This document shows, in pieces, positions 1-8,741 of a stretch of DNA of 64,000 nucleotides. Under the pieces are notes generated by a model, which had not been told where the DNA came from, did not search any database, and saw only the letters and a list, made by a program, of their open reading frames with translations. Position 1 is the first letter of the stretch; the number at the start of each line of letters is the position of its first letter. Position numbers and translations under genes: made by a program. This DNA comes from Actinoplanes derwentensis (GTDB lineage Bacteria > Actinomycetota > Actinomycetes > Mycobacteriales > Micromonosporaceae), in assembly GCF_900104725.1 (NCBI RefSeq), contig NZ_LT629758.1, positions 2,604,001 through 2,668,000 on the forward strand, written 5' to 3'.

Positions 1-1
1 C

Positions 2-577
2 CCGACGGGGCAGCCGTCGCACGACGTGCCCTCGGTGGGTGCCACCAACTGGAGCGGCGGGATCGTGGCGACCCAGCATCTCCTCGATCTCGGCCACCGG
101 GACATCGCCGTGATTTCTGGGCCGCTCGACCGGTTGTCGGGTCGGGCGCGGCTTGAGGGTGCCCGGGCTGCGCTGGACTCGGCTGGAGTCGGGCTGGATG
201 ACCGGCTTGTGCGCTTGGGGTTGTTCTCGTTTGCCGATGGGCTGGAACACGGCGAGGATCTGCTGACGCGCCCGGACCGGCCGACCGCTGTGCTGTGTGG
301 CAATGATCTGCAGGCATTGGGCGTGTACGAGGCGGCACGGCGCCACGGTCTGCGGATCCCGGAGGATCTCAGCGTCATCGGCTTCGATGACATCCCGAAC
401 GCTCAGTGGTGCGGGCCGCCGCTGACCACCGTCCGCCAGCCACTGGCCGACATGGGGGCCGCTGCCGGGGCCATGGTGCTCGCACTGGCTGCGGGGCAGC
501 GTCCGGAGCAGCCCCGCGTCGAACTGGCGACCACGCTGGTGGTGCGGGAGAGCACCGCGGCCCCCGGCCGGCGGTGA
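2..577 (+). CDS. LacI-family transcriptional regulator, C-terminal part (cut by window edge)
   Basis: This is the periplasmic-binding-protein-like effector domain of a LacI/GalR repressor. The reading frame is already open at the first bases, so the helix-turn-helix and start lie to the left. Visible family motifs are VGATNWSGG near the beginning, GHRDIAVISGP, AVLCGNDLQALGV, the DLSVIGFDDIP segment before the final lobe, LTTVRQPLADMG, and the usual C-terminal LVVREST. It ends 44 bp before the convergent GH30 gene. It probably responds to a sugar from the neighbouring xylan locus, but its operator cannot be identified without the DNA-binding half. The family call is secure; the effector is unknown. 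Confidence 0.93.
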   Translation, partial: PTGQPSHDVPSVGATNWSGGIVATQHLLDLGHRDIAVISGPLDRLSGRARLEGARAALDSAGVGLDDRLVRLGLFSFADGLEHGEDLLTRPDRPTAVLCGNDLQALGVYEAARRHGLRIPEDLSVIGFDDIPNAQWCGPPLTTVRQPLADMGAAAGAMVLALAAGQRPEQPRVELATTLVVRESTAAPGRR

Positions 578-621
578 GCAGGGGCACCCGGGCAGGCGAC
601 ACACCCGGCGTGCTGCCCGGG

Positions 622-2055
622 TCACCGGCTGGTTTCGTCGATCACGTAGGTAACCAGCGAGCGCGCCGGGACCGTGGCGGTGAAGCTGCCACGATGCAGG
701 CAGAGCGGCGCCTGGACTGCGGTGTCATGGTCGCTGTTGGTCAGGTACGGGGTCACCGGGCAGCCCCGCGCCGCTCCCCTGCCGCGCAGGCGGTAGGAGG
801 TGGTGGCGTCGGTGGTCGCGGTGTTGAGCGCCACGACGACGCGGCTGCCGTCGACATTGCGGAACGCGGCCATCTCGAGGCTTTGCTGTGGGCTGCTCGC
901 TCCGATCCGAACCGCGCCGGGCCGAATGAATCGGCTGAAGTTCACGAAGGCGAAATAGCGCTTGGCGGGGATCAGCGTCGTCCCGCTCAGCAGGATCAGA
1001 GAACTGTTGCTGCTGGCGCTGACCGACGTTCCCCACCAGTAGAGGAAGGCGTTGAGGTTCGCCTCGGTCAGGCCGGTGAGGATGTTCTGGGCCCAGGTGA
1101 ACCCGGATTGGGTGCTGCCGTCGTCCCAGGCCGTGTTGAAGGCGCCCCGCCCGGTGGACCATTCGGTCTGCCACACCGGCTTGCGGCCGGTGGCCACCGG
1201 TGAGTCCGGTGGCGTGGCGTATCCGTGGCTGGTGAACACGTCGACTGCCTGCCGGGCCGCGGGATCGGACAGCACCGCGCTGGTGTAGTTGGGCAGGTCG
1301 CTCCAGCCGATGGCGTCGCAGCAGGTGATCCGGGTGGGCAGACCTGACGCACGCATGGTGGGACCGAGCACCTTGGCGAAGTCGGCGGCCTGGGCCGGGG
1401 TGAAGTCCATGCTGGAATAGCCGACGACGTAGTTCGGCTCATTCACGAAACCGAGGGCGGCGGGGGTCAGCCCGACCGACGCCCAGTTCTTGGCGTGCTG
1501 GACCAGGTAGTCCGCGTAGGCCTGGCGCCAATCGCCGCTGGCGCAGACGGCGCCGGGTGTACCGCACAACATCCCGCCGTTGGCCTCGTGGTTGTTCGTC
1601 TTCATGTAGCCCGGAGCGCTCCAGGCGTTGTTGTAGAACCTGGTGACGCCGTACTCCCTCGCCTTCTTGGCCAGCCAGAGCTGGCCCCAGTCGGTGGCGT
1701 CGCTGGTGCCGTCCCACACATAGGTGGGTGGGTCGGACGGGCTCGCCGGCGCCACCGGCGTCATGGTGTGCGCGGGGTCGGACGGGATCAGGTTGCGCAG
1801 GATGCTGAAGCCCGCCCCGGTGGAGGTGTCGAACAGCATGTCGAGCGCCTGCCGCTGTACCGGGGTGTCGCCCAGGTAGCGCAGCTGGTTCGCTGTACCG
1901 AATGCCTCCGAGATGCCGAAGCCGTCGATGCGCTGGTATCGGGTGGTGGCGTCGATGACCGCGGCGGCCAGGGGCCGGTCCACGCTCACCGCGCCGGCGG
2001 GCGTCATGGCGAACAGCGGGAGGATCGCCGCCACTGCGGCGGGGGCAGGGTTCAT
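622..2055 (-). CDS. secreted glycoside hydrolase family 30 enzyme
   Basis: A 477-residue exported (beta/alpha)8 glycosidase of family GH30 (endo-xylanase, beta-1,6-glucanase or galactanase type). Residues 1 to about 22 form a short signal peptide ending near AGAVS. The core has IDGFGISEAFG, WSAPGYMKTN, the acid/base Glu206 in FVNEPNY and the nucleophile Glu298 in WQTEWS, followed by RFIRPGAVRIGAS of the side beta-domain. The start at 2055 is chosen because AGGAGAA lies six bases upstream; an earlier in-frame ATG at 2106 would put 17 charged residues before the signal peptide. It is a clear paralogue of the GH30-CBM13 protein at 15505, without a carbohydrate-binding module. Its start overlaps the end of a GH62 remnant. 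Substrate within GH30 is not fixed; xylan is likely from context. Confidence 0.9.
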   Translation of the reverse strand: MNPAPAAVAAILPLFAMTPAGAVSVDRPLAAAVIDATTRYQRIDGFGISEAFGTANQLRYLGDTPVQRQALDMLFDTSTGAGFSILRNLIPSDPAHTMTPVAPASPSDPPTYVWDGTSDATDWGQLWLAKKAREYGVTRFYNNAWSAPGYMKTNNHEANGGMLCGTPGAVCASGDWRQAYADYLVQHAKNWASVGLTPAALGFVNEPNYVVGYSSMDFTPAQAADFAKVLGPTMRASGLPTRITCCDAIGWSDLPNYTSAVLSDPAARQAVDVFTSHGYATPPDSPVATGRKPVWQTEWSTGRGAFNTAWDDGSTQSGFTWAQNILTGLTEANLNAFLYWWGTSVSASSNSSLILLSGTTLIPAKRYFAFVNFSRFIRPGAVRIGASSPQQSLEMAAFRNVDGSRVVVALNTATTDATTSYRLRGRGAARGCPVTPYLTNSDHDTAVQAPLCLHRGSFTATVPARSLVTYVIDETSR

Positions 2056-2287
2056 TGGTCTTCTCCTAGAGGTGGGCAGGTCGTGGCGGTGAGCAGGCCG
2101 AGACACCAGGGCAGGAACGTGTACGACGCGGTGGAGGTCAGGTCCACGTCCGGGTAGAGGTACTGCAGGTGGCGCGGCTCGATGCTCAAGTCTGGTCGTA
2201 CCGGATCACCTCGCTGCGGCTGATCGAGGTGATCCACGCGGGGCCGGGGAAGGTCACGATGGCGGCGCCGGCGAAAGGGTTCGCCGG
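2052..2287 (-). pseudogene. GH62 alpha-L-arabinofuranosidase remnant (C-terminal piece, frameshifted)
   Basis: Reading leftward from 2287, one frame gives ANPFAGAAIVTFPGPAW, ITSISRSEVIRYDQT and then a stop. A second frame then gives HLQYLYPDVDLTSTASYTF and LPWCLGLLTATTC. Together they align with the last 75 residues of the intact GH62 at 14159-15214 (NPFARSTNVAFGGTAW, ISHGEMIRAGYDQ, YQGFDPASTAGYTFPPW). A frameshift lies near 2190 and the whole front of the gene is gone. It sits just upstream of a GH30 gene on the same strand, the order seen for the intact GH62-GH30 pair at 14-17 kb. The similarity is read by eye; I regard it as a dead gene. Confidence 0.75.
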
Positions 2288-2596
2288 CTAAATCGCCAAT
2301 GGCCGGCGGCTGGCCCTGTGGTCACCAGAAGGATGCCGGCCAAGGCGGCGACGAGCACGCCGGGTGTCCGTGGCCTGTCAAAGGCTCTTCTCTGGTTCAT
2401 ATGGATCGGCATCGTGCTGCCAGAGTCATGCTCGCAGAATCATTCGGTAACATCAAGGAACTATTTCTAAAACCTTTCGAAGTGCGAATGAACCTTGCCG
2501 TGGAGACATCAGGGCACCCCATGGAGCCGCTTGACCCGCCGGATCCCGTGCGGCAGATTGAGAAGCTTCACCCCACCTGACACCTGAGGAGCCCTG
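2288..2596. promoter_or_regulatory. intergenic region with the GH67 promoter
   Basis: No convincing gene. The stretch 2430-2500 is AT-richer than its surroundings and contains the palindrome-like CTTTCGAAGT (about 2474-2483). CGAA/TTCG repeats of this kind are typical of actinobacterial xylan-gene operators, and a comparable CGAAACTTTCG lies in front of the GH3 operon. A GAGGAG ribosome-binding site precedes the GH67 start. I cannot define the promoter boxes. Confidence 0.35.
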
Positions 2597-4696
2597 ATGA
2601 CCGTGTCCGACCGAACTCCCGCGCATCCGGCGTGGTTGCCGCCTGAGGCATTTCGCGCGATTGGGGCACGCCGCGTGCTGGTGCTCGGCGACGGGATGCT
2701 GGTCGAGACGGTGCGAGAGGAGATCACCGTCGCCTGCGCCCGGTTCGGTGGACAGGTACGACACCGGCAGGACCAGGCCGGTGAGCGTTTCGACCTCGTG
2801 CTTGCACTCACGGGCGCCCTGCCGGCGATGCCTACGGCGGCGGATGCCGGACATCCGTTCCTGGGCAGTGACGCCGCTATCGCCACCTGGCAGTACGGAT
2901 GGCGCGGTGCGCCCGAAGCGCTGGGAGGCGAGGGTTTCGTGCTGACGCGGCGCGAAGAGGTCACCGTCGTTCTGGCCGATGAGCCGCGCGGCCTTCTCTA
3001 CGGGCTGTTCGAGGTCGTCCGGCTGGGTGAGTCAGCATTCGGATCCGGCCTGGGCGCTGCGATACATCGCCCGGCGATGCGCCTGCGCATGATCAACCAT
3101 TGGGACAATGTCGACGCCCATCCGGTGATGGGCCAGGTCGAGCGGGGATACGCCGGCGGTTCGCTGTTCTGGCAGGACGGCCTGCCACGTCGGGACCTGG
3201 CCCGGGTACAGGCCTACGGCCGACTGCTGGCGGCCTGCGGCATCAACGCCGCGACAGTGAACAACGTCAATGTACACCGAGCCGAGACACACCTGCTGAC
3301 CGATCGACTCGGCGAGGTCGCGGCGATCGCGCGCGTGCTTCGGCCGTACGGCGTGCGTGTGCACCTGTCCGTGAACTTCGCAGCGCCGATCGTACTGGGC
3401 GCTCTGGCGACCGCCGATCCGCTGGACCCGGCTGTGCGGGATTGGTGGGCGAGTGCGACGCGACGGGTCTACGAAGCGATTCCCGACTTCGGCGGGTACG
3501 TGGTCAAGGCCGATTCGGAGGGCCAGCCGGGTCCGTTCGCGTACGGACGTAGCCACGCCGAGGGAGCCGACATGCTCGCCGACGCCGTGGCGCCATTCGG
3601 TGGAGTGGTGCATTGGCGTGCGTTCGTCTACAACCACCGCCAGGACTGGCGGGATCGGTCCACCGACCGGGCCCGCGCCGCGTACGACCATTTCGTACCG
3701 CTGGACGGCCGTTTCCGGGACAACGTCATCGTGCAGGTCAAGCACGGGCCGATGGACTTTCAGGTTCGGGAGCCGGTGTCGCCGGTGATCGCCGCGATGC
3801 CTGCCACCCGGGTCGCCGTCGAGGTGCAGGCGACCCAGGAGTACACCGGCCAGCAACGGCACATCTGCTATCTCGGACCCCTGTGGAGCAGCGTGTTGCG
3901 GTTCGCTCCACACGGGCCCGATGGCTCCACGGTGGCCGACATCGTCGCGGGTGGCGGCGGGTTCGTCGCCGTATCGAACGCAGGCGCCGACCATTTCTGG
4001 ACGGGACATCCACTAGCCCAGGCCAATCTGTACGCGGCCGGGCGGCTGGCATGGCAACCCACGGCGGATCCGACTGCGCTGTTGGACGAATGGATCGGAC
4101 TCACCTTCAACCCGGCCACCGGTGACGACGCGGAGCCGGTGCGGCGCACGTTGCACTTGCTGATGGACGATTCCTGGCGCACCTACGAGCAGTACACCGC
4201 GCCGCTGGGTATCGGTTTCATGGTGCGCCCTGGTCACCACTACGGACCCGATGTGGACGGCTACGAGTACACCCCGTGGGGGACCTACCATTTCGCCGAT
4301 CGCGACGGCGTGGGGGTGGATCGCACCCGCGCGTCCGGGACGGGTTTCACGGGCCAATATCCCGAGCCGTGGTCGCAGATCTACGAATCACTCGACGACT
4401 GCCCCGACGAGTTGCTGCTGTTCTTCCACCACGTCGGCTTCCGGCACGTCCTGCACAACGGCTCCACGGTCATCCAGCACATCTACGACACCCACTTCGC
4501 CGGTGCCGAGCGCGTGGCCGAGATGCGCCAGCAGTGGCACGAGCTGGACGGACTGGTCGATCCGGCCTTGTTCACCCGGGTGGTTGCGCTGCTCGAGGAG
4601 CAGGTGCGCAGCGCCGAGGAGTGGCGCGACCAGATCAACACATACTTCTTTCGCAAGTCCGGCGTACCCGACGCCAAGGGCCGCCCGATCTACTGA
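2597..4696 (+). CDS. alpha-glucuronidase, glycoside hydrolase family 67
   Basis: A 699-residue enzyme that removes (4-O-methyl-)D-glucuronic acid from the non-reducing end of xylo-oligosaccharides. No signal peptide is present, so it acts in the cytoplasm on imported aldouronic acids. The full GH67 order is present: an N-terminal beta-sandwich, a catalytic barrel with NFAAPIVLG, VKADSEGQPGP (likely acid Glu308) and VKHGPMDFQVREP (Asp387), VQATQEYTG (Glu415 region), and a C-terminal helical domain with HHVGFRH. Length is normal for the family. ATG at 2597 follows GAGGAG at six bases. The neighbouring importer and xylosidases would supply and finish its substrate, and the released uronate feeds uxaC at 22.7 kb. 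Convergent with the YesL-like gene. Confidence 0.96.
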   Translation: MTVSDRTPAHPAWLPPEAFRAIGARRVLVLGDGMLVETVREEITVACARFGGQVRHRQDQAGERFDLVLALTGALPAMPTAADAGHPFLGSDAAIATWQYGWRGAPEALGGEGFVLTRREEVTVVLADEPRGLLYGLFEVVRLGESAFGSGLGAAIHRPAMRLRMINHWDNVDAHPVMGQVERGYAGGSLFWQDGLPRRDLARVQAYGRLLAACGINAATVNNVNVHRAETHLLTDRLGEVAAIARVLRPYGVRVHLSVNFAAPIVLGALATADPLDPAVRDWWASATRRVYEAIPDFGGYVVKADSEGQPGPFAYGRSHAEGADMLADAVAPFGGVVHWRAFVYNHRQDWRDRSTDRARAAYDHFVPLDGRFRDNVIVQVKHGPMDFQVREPVSPVIAAMPATRVAVEVQATQEYTGQQRHICYLGPLWSSVLRFAPHGPDGSTVADIVAGGGGFVAVSNAGADHFWTGHPLAQANLYAAGRLAWQPTADPTALLDEWIGLTFNPATGDDAEPVRRTLHLLMDDSWRTYEQYTAPLGIGFMVRPGHHYGPDVDGYEYTPWGTYHFADRDGVGVDRTRASGTGFTGQYPEPWSQIYESLDDCPDELLLFFHHVGFRHVLHNGSTVIQHIYDTHFAGAERVAEMRQQWHELDGLVDPALFTRVVALLEEQVRSAEEWRDQINTYFFRKSGVPDAKGRPIY

Positions 4697-4717
4697 GCCG
4701 GTGGCCATCGGTCCAAA

Positions 4718-4783
4718 TCTGCCGGGACCACCGTGCCAGGGTCGTTTTCTCGGCGCAACGGCGACGCCGCTGGTCCGGGCAGA
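4718..4783. terminator. long-loop inverted repeat between convergent genes
   Basis: TCTGCCGGGACCA (4718-4730) pairs with TGGTCCGGGCAGA (4771-4783) with one mismatch around a 40-base loop. It fills the gap between the convergent GH67 and YesL-like genes, so a bidirectional terminator is the simplest reading. There is no U-tract, which is usual for actinomycetes. Confidence 0.45.
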
Positions 4784-4784
4784 C

Positions 4785-5471
4785 TCACTCGGTGAACTCA
4801 TGCCGCACGGTGGCGATCATCGGCCGGCAATTGTGCAGCAGCGCTAGCAGGAACACCGAACCCAGCAGGGCCAGCACCGCCTCCGACCAGAGCAGGATGG
4901 CGGCGACCGCGAGAACCAGCAGGCAGCCGCTGCCTGCTGTGACGCCCGGCGTCCGGACCAGGAAGTGTGCGGCCAGGCGCGCAACGTCTCGGGTGCGGAA
5001 GGCGAACAGAGCCGTGATGAGCAGGGCGTTCAGTGCCCAGAGCGTCGCGGCCACCGCGATCAGGGCTAGGGGCCCGACCCACCACTCGGACAGACCCGTG
5101 ACGGAAAGGTTCGCCAGACTCATCGTGAGCACGGTGATCCAGAGCAGCCAGATCGCCCAGATCGGCAGCACGTCTCGGGCGTTGCGCCGGTACCCCCGCC
5201 AGAACAGGGCAGCCGGCCGCAGGTCGGTCAGGTCGAGCCGCCCGTGGTGCAGCGCGTAGAGCGCGGCAGACAGCGCGGGACCGGCAGGCAGCGCGCATGC
5301 CGCGGCCAGCGGCAGATTGCTCGGGTCCCGGTCGAGCAGCACCAGGGCGAGCAGTCCGGGCCCGGCCGTGGCGAGCAGAAGCAACTCGACGGTGAGCAGG
5401 TGATAGATCAGAGCCATGACACGGGCGAGAGGTCCGGCACCGAATCGCTCCCCCACCCCGGCGCCGCTCAT
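4785..5471 (-). CDS. YesL-like (DUF624) integral membrane protein
   Basis: A 228-residue protein with about six hydrophobic helices, including YHLLTVELLLLATAGPGLLALVLL, WAIWLLWITVLTMSLA and GCLLVLAVAAILLW, in the YesL/DUF624 pattern. Members accompany sugar ABC importers of the LplABC/YesOPQ type; their role is unknown. ATG at 5471 overlaps the GH39 stop by four bases (ATGA), making it the last gene of the GH3-permease-binding protein-GH39 operon. An upstream in-frame start at 5525 would lie within GH39 and adds a charged, non-conserved tail, so I rejected it. Confidence 0.75.
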   Translation of the reverse strand: MSGAGVGERFGAGPLARVMALIYHLLTVELLLLATAGPGLLALVLLDRDPSNLPLAAACALPAGPALSAALYALHHGRLDLTDLRPAALFWRGYRRNARDVLPIWAIWLLWITVLTMSLANLSVTGLSEWWVGPLALIAVAATLWALNALLITALFAFRTRDVARLAAHFLVRTPGVTAGSGCLLVLAVAAILLWSEAVLALLGSVFLLALLHNCRPMIATVRHEFTE

Positions 5472-7000
5472 GAGAAGGGTTCCGCCGTGGGATCGGCACC
5501 CAGTAGTCGTCGCTCGTCGTACCACGGTGGGGTCTCGTCGACTACCGGGGTGATCTCCAGCAGGGTCACCTCGTGCCGGCTCAAGGTCACGTCGAGGGTC
5601 ACCCGGCCGTCGACCAGCGGCAGGCTTCGGTGGCTGCGTGCCGGCTCGGCTGCCTCACGCAGGACCTCCAATTCGCGCGGCCGGGGTGACCGTGGACGCC
5701 CCATTTCGCACCAGGCGGTCCAGGCGTTGCCTCGCTCCTCGTCGACCGTCGAACGCAGCACGAAGGCAGAGGACGCGCCGGGGGCCGAGACCGGGACGGA
5801 GAGCTGCAGCGGGTGGTGGCCGGGTGACGCGGTGCCGGTGTGGTCCACCGGCGACCAGGCCAGGATCGTGACACGACCGGTGTCGTCGACGGTGACCAGG
5901 TGGTCGGTGCCGCGCGTCAGGATCTGATCGCCCATCCGCGCCATGAACGCATACAGGTGGTAGGTGGGTTTCTTGATCTGGCGGTGGGTGAGCAGGCCGA
6001 AGCCGCCATGGAACAGCGCGGTCGGTACCCCTTCCTCCTCGAACATGTCACTGAACGTCCAGTAGGCGAAGGAGTCGGCCACCTCGCCTCCGGCCGCGAT
6101 CACCGGGGCGAGGTAGGCGGCGTTGAACGCCGTGTCGTGGATCGGGTTGTCCGGCCGGTAGGACGAGTTGAACTCGGTGATGTGCACCGGCAGGCCGGCC
6201 AACGGGGTGCCGCGCAGCTGTTGCCGCGGCAGCGCGAACTGCTCCAGGAGCCGGGATGCGGGTTCCAGTGTCTGGTGGACGCCGAACGGGACCTGCTGGG
6301 CCGGGCCTGAGGTGTACGCGTGCCGGCTCACGAAGTCGATCGGCACCTCGCGATCGGTGACGAACGAGGCGAAGCGCAGCAGCCAGTCGTCCTCGCCGGG
6401 TGAGATGGCGGGCCCGCCGACCTGGAGGCTGCCGTCGATGTCCTTGATGGTGTTCGCCGTGATCTCGTACAACCGGTGATAGGCGCCGGCGTCCGCGTCC
6501 TGCCAGAACTGTTTGAGGTTGGGTTCGTTCCACACCTCGATGGGCCAGCCGCGTACCTCGTCCAGACCGTAGCGGTCGATCAGGTGCGTGACGGTCGCGC
6601 GGACCAGGGCCGCCCATTCGGTCCAGGATCTCGGCGGGGTGACGTTGCCGTGCCACCAGAAGACCGTCTGGTCGCCGGAGGCCAGTTCGGACGGCATGAA
6701 ACCCAGTTCGACGAACGGTTTGATGCCGAGCTCGAGATATGCGTCGACGACCTGGTCGAGGTAGGTGAACGCGTACCGGACCTGGCGGACGCCCTGATAT
6801 TCGTAGGGCCGGTAGATGCCGACTCCGTCGCTGAGCAGGCCGTGCCCGCGGATGTGCCGGAAGCCGATGTCACGCTGGAGCAGCGCGAGGGAGTCCTGGT
6901 AGTCGCGCCGCAGCGCGAGCTCGAACCTCCCGGTGCCGACGCAGGTGCGCCAAGCGTCGCCGAGCCGGCCGCACGGTGTTTCGGGAACATGAATGAGCAT
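5468..7000 (-). CDS. glycoside hydrolase family 39 beta-xylosidase
   Basis: A 510-residue intracellular enzyme expected to hydrolyse xylobiose and short xylo-oligosaccharides with retention. Motifs follow the GH39 order: FRHIRGHGLLSDG, PFVELGFMPSELASG, the acid/base Glu159 in EVWNEPNLKQFW, then SRHAYTSGP, the nucleophile Glu276 in HITEFNSS, and YWTFSDMFEEEG. A C-terminal beta-domain follows from about residue 380. No signal peptide. It lies between the ABC substrate-binding protein and the YesL-like gene, overlapping the latter by ATGA. Family call is strong; xylosidase rather than iduronidase follows from the locus. Confidence 0.93.
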   Translation of the reverse strand: MLIHVPETPCGRLGDAWRTCVGTGRFELALRRDYQDSLALLQRDIGFRHIRGHGLLSDGVGIYRPYEYQGVRQVRYAFTYLDQVVDAYLELGIKPFVELGFMPSELASGDQTVFWWHGNVTPPRSWTEWAALVRATVTHLIDRYGLDEVRGWPIEVWNEPNLKQFWQDADAGAYHRLYEITANTIKDIDGSLQVGGPAISPGEDDWLLRFASFVTDREVPIDFVSRHAYTSGPAQQVPFGVHQTLEPASRLLEQFALPRQQLRGTPLAGLPVHITEFNSSYRPDNPIHDTAFNAAYLAPVIAAGGEVADSFAYWTFSDMFEEEGVPTALFHGGFGLLTHRQIKKPTYHLYAFMARMGDQILTRGTDHLVTVDDTGRVTILAWSPVDHTGTASPGHHPLQLSVPVSAPGASSAFVLRSTVDEERGNAWTAWCEMGRPRSPRPRELEVLREAAEPARSHRSLPLVDGRVTLDVTLSRHEVTLLEITPVVDETPPWYDERRLLGADPTAEPFS

Positions 7001-7063
7001 CGTCGTCCTTCGCGTACGCAGAGGCCGGGCCGCGACTCGACGCGGCCCGGCCGGGGAATCCGA

Positions 7064-8713
7064 TCAGGGATTGCTCTTCTTGAACCGGTCGTACGCCTTG
7101 TTCGCCAGGTCGATGTACTGGTCCATGTTCTTGCCCTTGAGCTCGGCGAGGTAGGCGTCCCATTCGCTGAACGGCCGCTGGCCCAGGATGAACTTGACGC
7201 TCTGCTGGTTGACGTGGTCCTTGAGCCCGGTCTCCCACAAGCTGGCCTGCTCGCGTTCCTCAGGGCTGAACGGGTGCGGCGGCGGCACCGGCCGGATCTG
7301 GCGTTTGTTCATCTCCGCCTGGAAGGCCTTCTCCTCATCGGAGAACTGCGAGTTCAGCAGCTTGGTGCTGCCGGCGTACGCGAAAACGCCGTTGGAGTAG
7401 CCGTAGTCGACCTGCAGATCCCTGGGGGCCGTGGGGTTGATCCCGGCCCATTTCACGTCCGGCGCGAGTTTGAAACTGTCGTCCGCGACGCTGCCGTTGT
7501 AGGTCTGCCCTTCGATACCCCACTTGGTGAACATCTTGCCCGCGTCGGAATACCACAGCCAGTCGATGAACTGCATCATCGCGACGAAGTTCTTGCTCTC
7601 TCGCGCCTTTCTGCTGATCATGATGCCGTTTTCCAGTCGGCTGAGGCCTTCGAGTGACGGCCCCATCGGCCCGGTCGGCAGGGGGATCTTGACCACCGTC
7701 GCCCCGGGGATCTTCGCGATGTCCTTGCGGCATTCGTTGACCAGCGTCTGGGCGTTGCAGCTGATCACGAACGACTTGCCGTTGGCGAATTTCTGCCGGG
7801 CGTTGTCGTCGGTTTGGGTGAAGCTCTCCGGGTCGAGCAGCTTCTCGGCCACCAGCGTGTTCAGGTATTGCAGCACCTGTTTGTACTGGTCCATGGCCGC
7901 GCTGAAGACGAATTTACCGGCGGCGGCGTCCCAGAAGGCACTTTGGTAGGCCCAGCCGGCGTAGGTGCCGTAGGCCGCGCCGAGCAGACCGACGAGGTTG
8001 TTCGCGCCGGGGTTCGGCGGGGTGCTCCACCGGTCGGAGAAGGGGTACCGGTCGGGGTATGCCTGCCGCATCGCCCGGAGCACCGTTGTCAGTTCGTCCC
8101 AGGTCGTCGGCACCGCCAGGCCGAGCTTCTCCAGGATGTCGGTGCGCATCGCGAGGGAGTAGTCCTGCCAGACGTTCTCATGCAGGCCGGACAGCAGGTA
8201 GTACTTACCGTCCTGCTGGCTGATCGCCTCCAGGTTGCCCTGCAGGTTCCACTGCTTGACCTGGGCCGAGTAGTTCGGCATGAGGTCGACGTAGTCGCTG
8301 ACCGGGATGATCGCGCCGCCCGCGATGTACGCTTCCTCGTCCGGGTGGTAGGTCTTCGGGATGATCATCGGGGCGTCGCCGGCGCCCACCACCACGCTGC
8401 GCTTCTGGTTGTAGTCGCTGAGCGGCACCACGGTGGGTTGCAACGTGACGTTGGTGCGCTTGCTCAACTCGGCCCAGAACGGCCAGTCCGCCTTGTACGG
8501 GTAACCCGGATTGCTCAGCATCATGATCGAGAAGGTGAGCGGCTCAGCGGCCTTGAACTGGTTGCCGACCGCGTAGGCGTCCATGGCCCCGACGCGATTG
8601 CTGTCGAGGCTACTGCTGTCGCTGTCGGGGTCATCGCTGCTACAGCCGGCCACCGTGGCAGCGGCGGCCGCACCGGCCGCGGCCAGTATCTGACGTCGGG
8701 TGAAATGATACAT
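7064..8713 (-). CDS. ABC transporter extracellular solute-binding lipoprotein (oligosaccharide)
   Basis: A 549-residue binding protein of the large LplA/LipO type. The N-terminus has a twin-arginine TRRQILAAAG signal followed by the lipobox VAGC, so it is probably Tat-exported and lipid-anchored outside the membrane. Further motifs include PTTWDELTTVLRAMR and DWLWYSDAGKMFTKWGIEG, typical of this group. AAGGAG precedes ATG 8713. It sits after two permeases and before GH39 and should deliver xylo- or aldouronic-oligosaccharides to the intracellular GH67, GH3 and GH39. No ATPase gene is in the operon; such importers commonly share an MsiK-type ATPase encoded elsewhere. Confidence 0.93.
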   Translation of the reverse strand: MYHFTRRQILAAAGAAAAATVAGCSSDDPDSDSSSLDSNRVGAMDAYAVGNQFKAAEPLTFSIMMLSNPGYPYKADWPFWAELSKRTNVTLQPTVVPLSDYNQKRSVVVGAGDAPMIIPKTYHPDEEAYIAGGAIIPVSDYVDLMPNYSAQVKQWNLQGNLEAISQQDGKYYLLSGLHENVWQDYSLAMRTDILEKLGLAVPTTWDELTTVLRAMRQAYPDRYPFSDRWSTPPNPGANNLVGLLGAAYGTYAGWAYQSAFWDAAAGKFVFSAAMDQYKQVLQYLNTLVAEKLLDPESFTQTDDNARQKFANGKSFVISCNAQTLVNECRKDIAKIPGATVVKIPLPTGPMGPSLEGLSRLENGIMISRKARESKNFVAMMQFIDWLWYSDAGKMFTKWGIEGQTYNGSVADDSFKLAPDVKWAGINPTAPRDLQVDYGYSNGVFAYAGSTKLLNSQFSDEEKAFQAEMNKRQIRPVPPPHPFSPEEREQASLWETGLKDHVNQQSVKFILGQRPFSEWDAYLAELKGKNMDQYIDLANKAYDRFKKSNP

Positions 8714-8741
8714 ATCGGAACTCCTTGAGAAGGCGGAGAAG

